Of a stretch of DNA of 5,077 nucleotides, positions 4,944 through 5,077 are shown in pieces. The notes under the pieces are model-generated. The model was not told where the DNA came from. It saw only the letters and a program-made list of their open reading frames with translations, and ran no database searches. This stretch comes from Deltaproteobacteria bacterium (lineage in GTDB: Bacteria; Bdellovibrionota; O2-12-FULL-43-9; JACQJE01), in assembly GCA_016205125.1 (NCBI GenBank), contig JACQJE010000150.1, forward strand, positions 1 through 5,077, written 5' to 3'. The first letter of the stretch is position 1; each line of letters starts with the position of its first letter. The position numbers were made by a program, and so were the translations under genes.

Positions 4944-5077
4944 AGTAAATATGGAACTTGACCCCACCCCCCCCAACCGCGACGTAGCTCACTCCCACCC
5001 CGCCACCAGCGACCCGCACAAACTAAGAGGTTAACCAGCATCCCACGTGGACCCACAAACAATCCCATCCCTGACCC
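4944..5077. other. C-rich gene-free tract to the right edge
   Basis: No convincing coding frame was found here; the gene-free stretch 4633-5077 otherwise holds only the palindrome and the gapA leader. The plus strand is very C-rich, with CCCC-A-CCCCCCCC at 4962-4974 and many short C runs, unlike the rest of the window. It begins with TAAATATGGAACTTGACCCC (4946-4965), which resembles the short flanks I associate with REP-associated tyrosine transposase loci. That resemblance is from memory and unverified. Confidence 0.35.

Noticed and set aside
4730..5068. Minus-strand 112-codon frame across the right-hand palindrome
   Set aside because: It reads straight through both arms of a long inverted repeat and a G-rich tract. 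Its composition is odd (Trp, Gly, Arg and Cys rich), it has no recognisable domain, and it crosses the likely bidirectional terminator.

Overview
The window is bacterial chromosomal DNA of middling GC content. Almost all of it is read from the minus strand. Its core is a glycolytic operon, gapA-pgk-tpiA (4632 down to 1611), followed by secG and two tandem leucine tRNA genes. At the left edge is the start of a separate minus-strand gene for an exported protein. The order gap-pgk-tpiA-secG is known from several Gram-negative-type lineages (for example Myxococcota, Desulfobacterota and Nitrospirota). I cannot place the organism more precisely, and nothing here suggests a plasmid or phage.

Layout from right to left, in the direction of transcription. 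5077-4633 has no convincing gene. It holds a C-rich tract with a terminus resembling those beside REP-associated transposases, a 181-bp palindromic element (4943-4763) whose core looks like a bidirectional terminator, and the gapA leader with an extended -10 promoter. gapA and pgk overlap by ATGA, and pgk and tpiA overlap by TAATG, so translation is probably coupled. A 211-bp foldback element (1633-1423) with perfect 45-bp inverted arms lies between tpiA and secG. It supplies the last codons and the stop codon of tpiA, and encloses two smaller hairpins. A good sigma70-like promoter follows (1404-1376), then secG, tRNA-Leu(GAG) 11 bp later, and tRNA-Leu(CAG). After a gap of about 170 bp with its own candidate promoter comes the partial exported-protein gene (565 to beyond the left edge).

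Together, GapA, Pgk and TpiA carry out the reversible triose-phosphate section of glycolysis and gluconeogenesis. SecG is a Sec translocon subunit, and the two tRNAs read CUC/CUU and CUG leucine codons. The conserved genes are ordinary. The unusual content is between them: two structurally different palindromic elements, and a short dispersed motif (minus strand, roughly TAGTTCTCATCCGGAAA). The motif forms the ends of the right-hand palindrome and also occurs alone after both tRNAs, before secG and before gapA.
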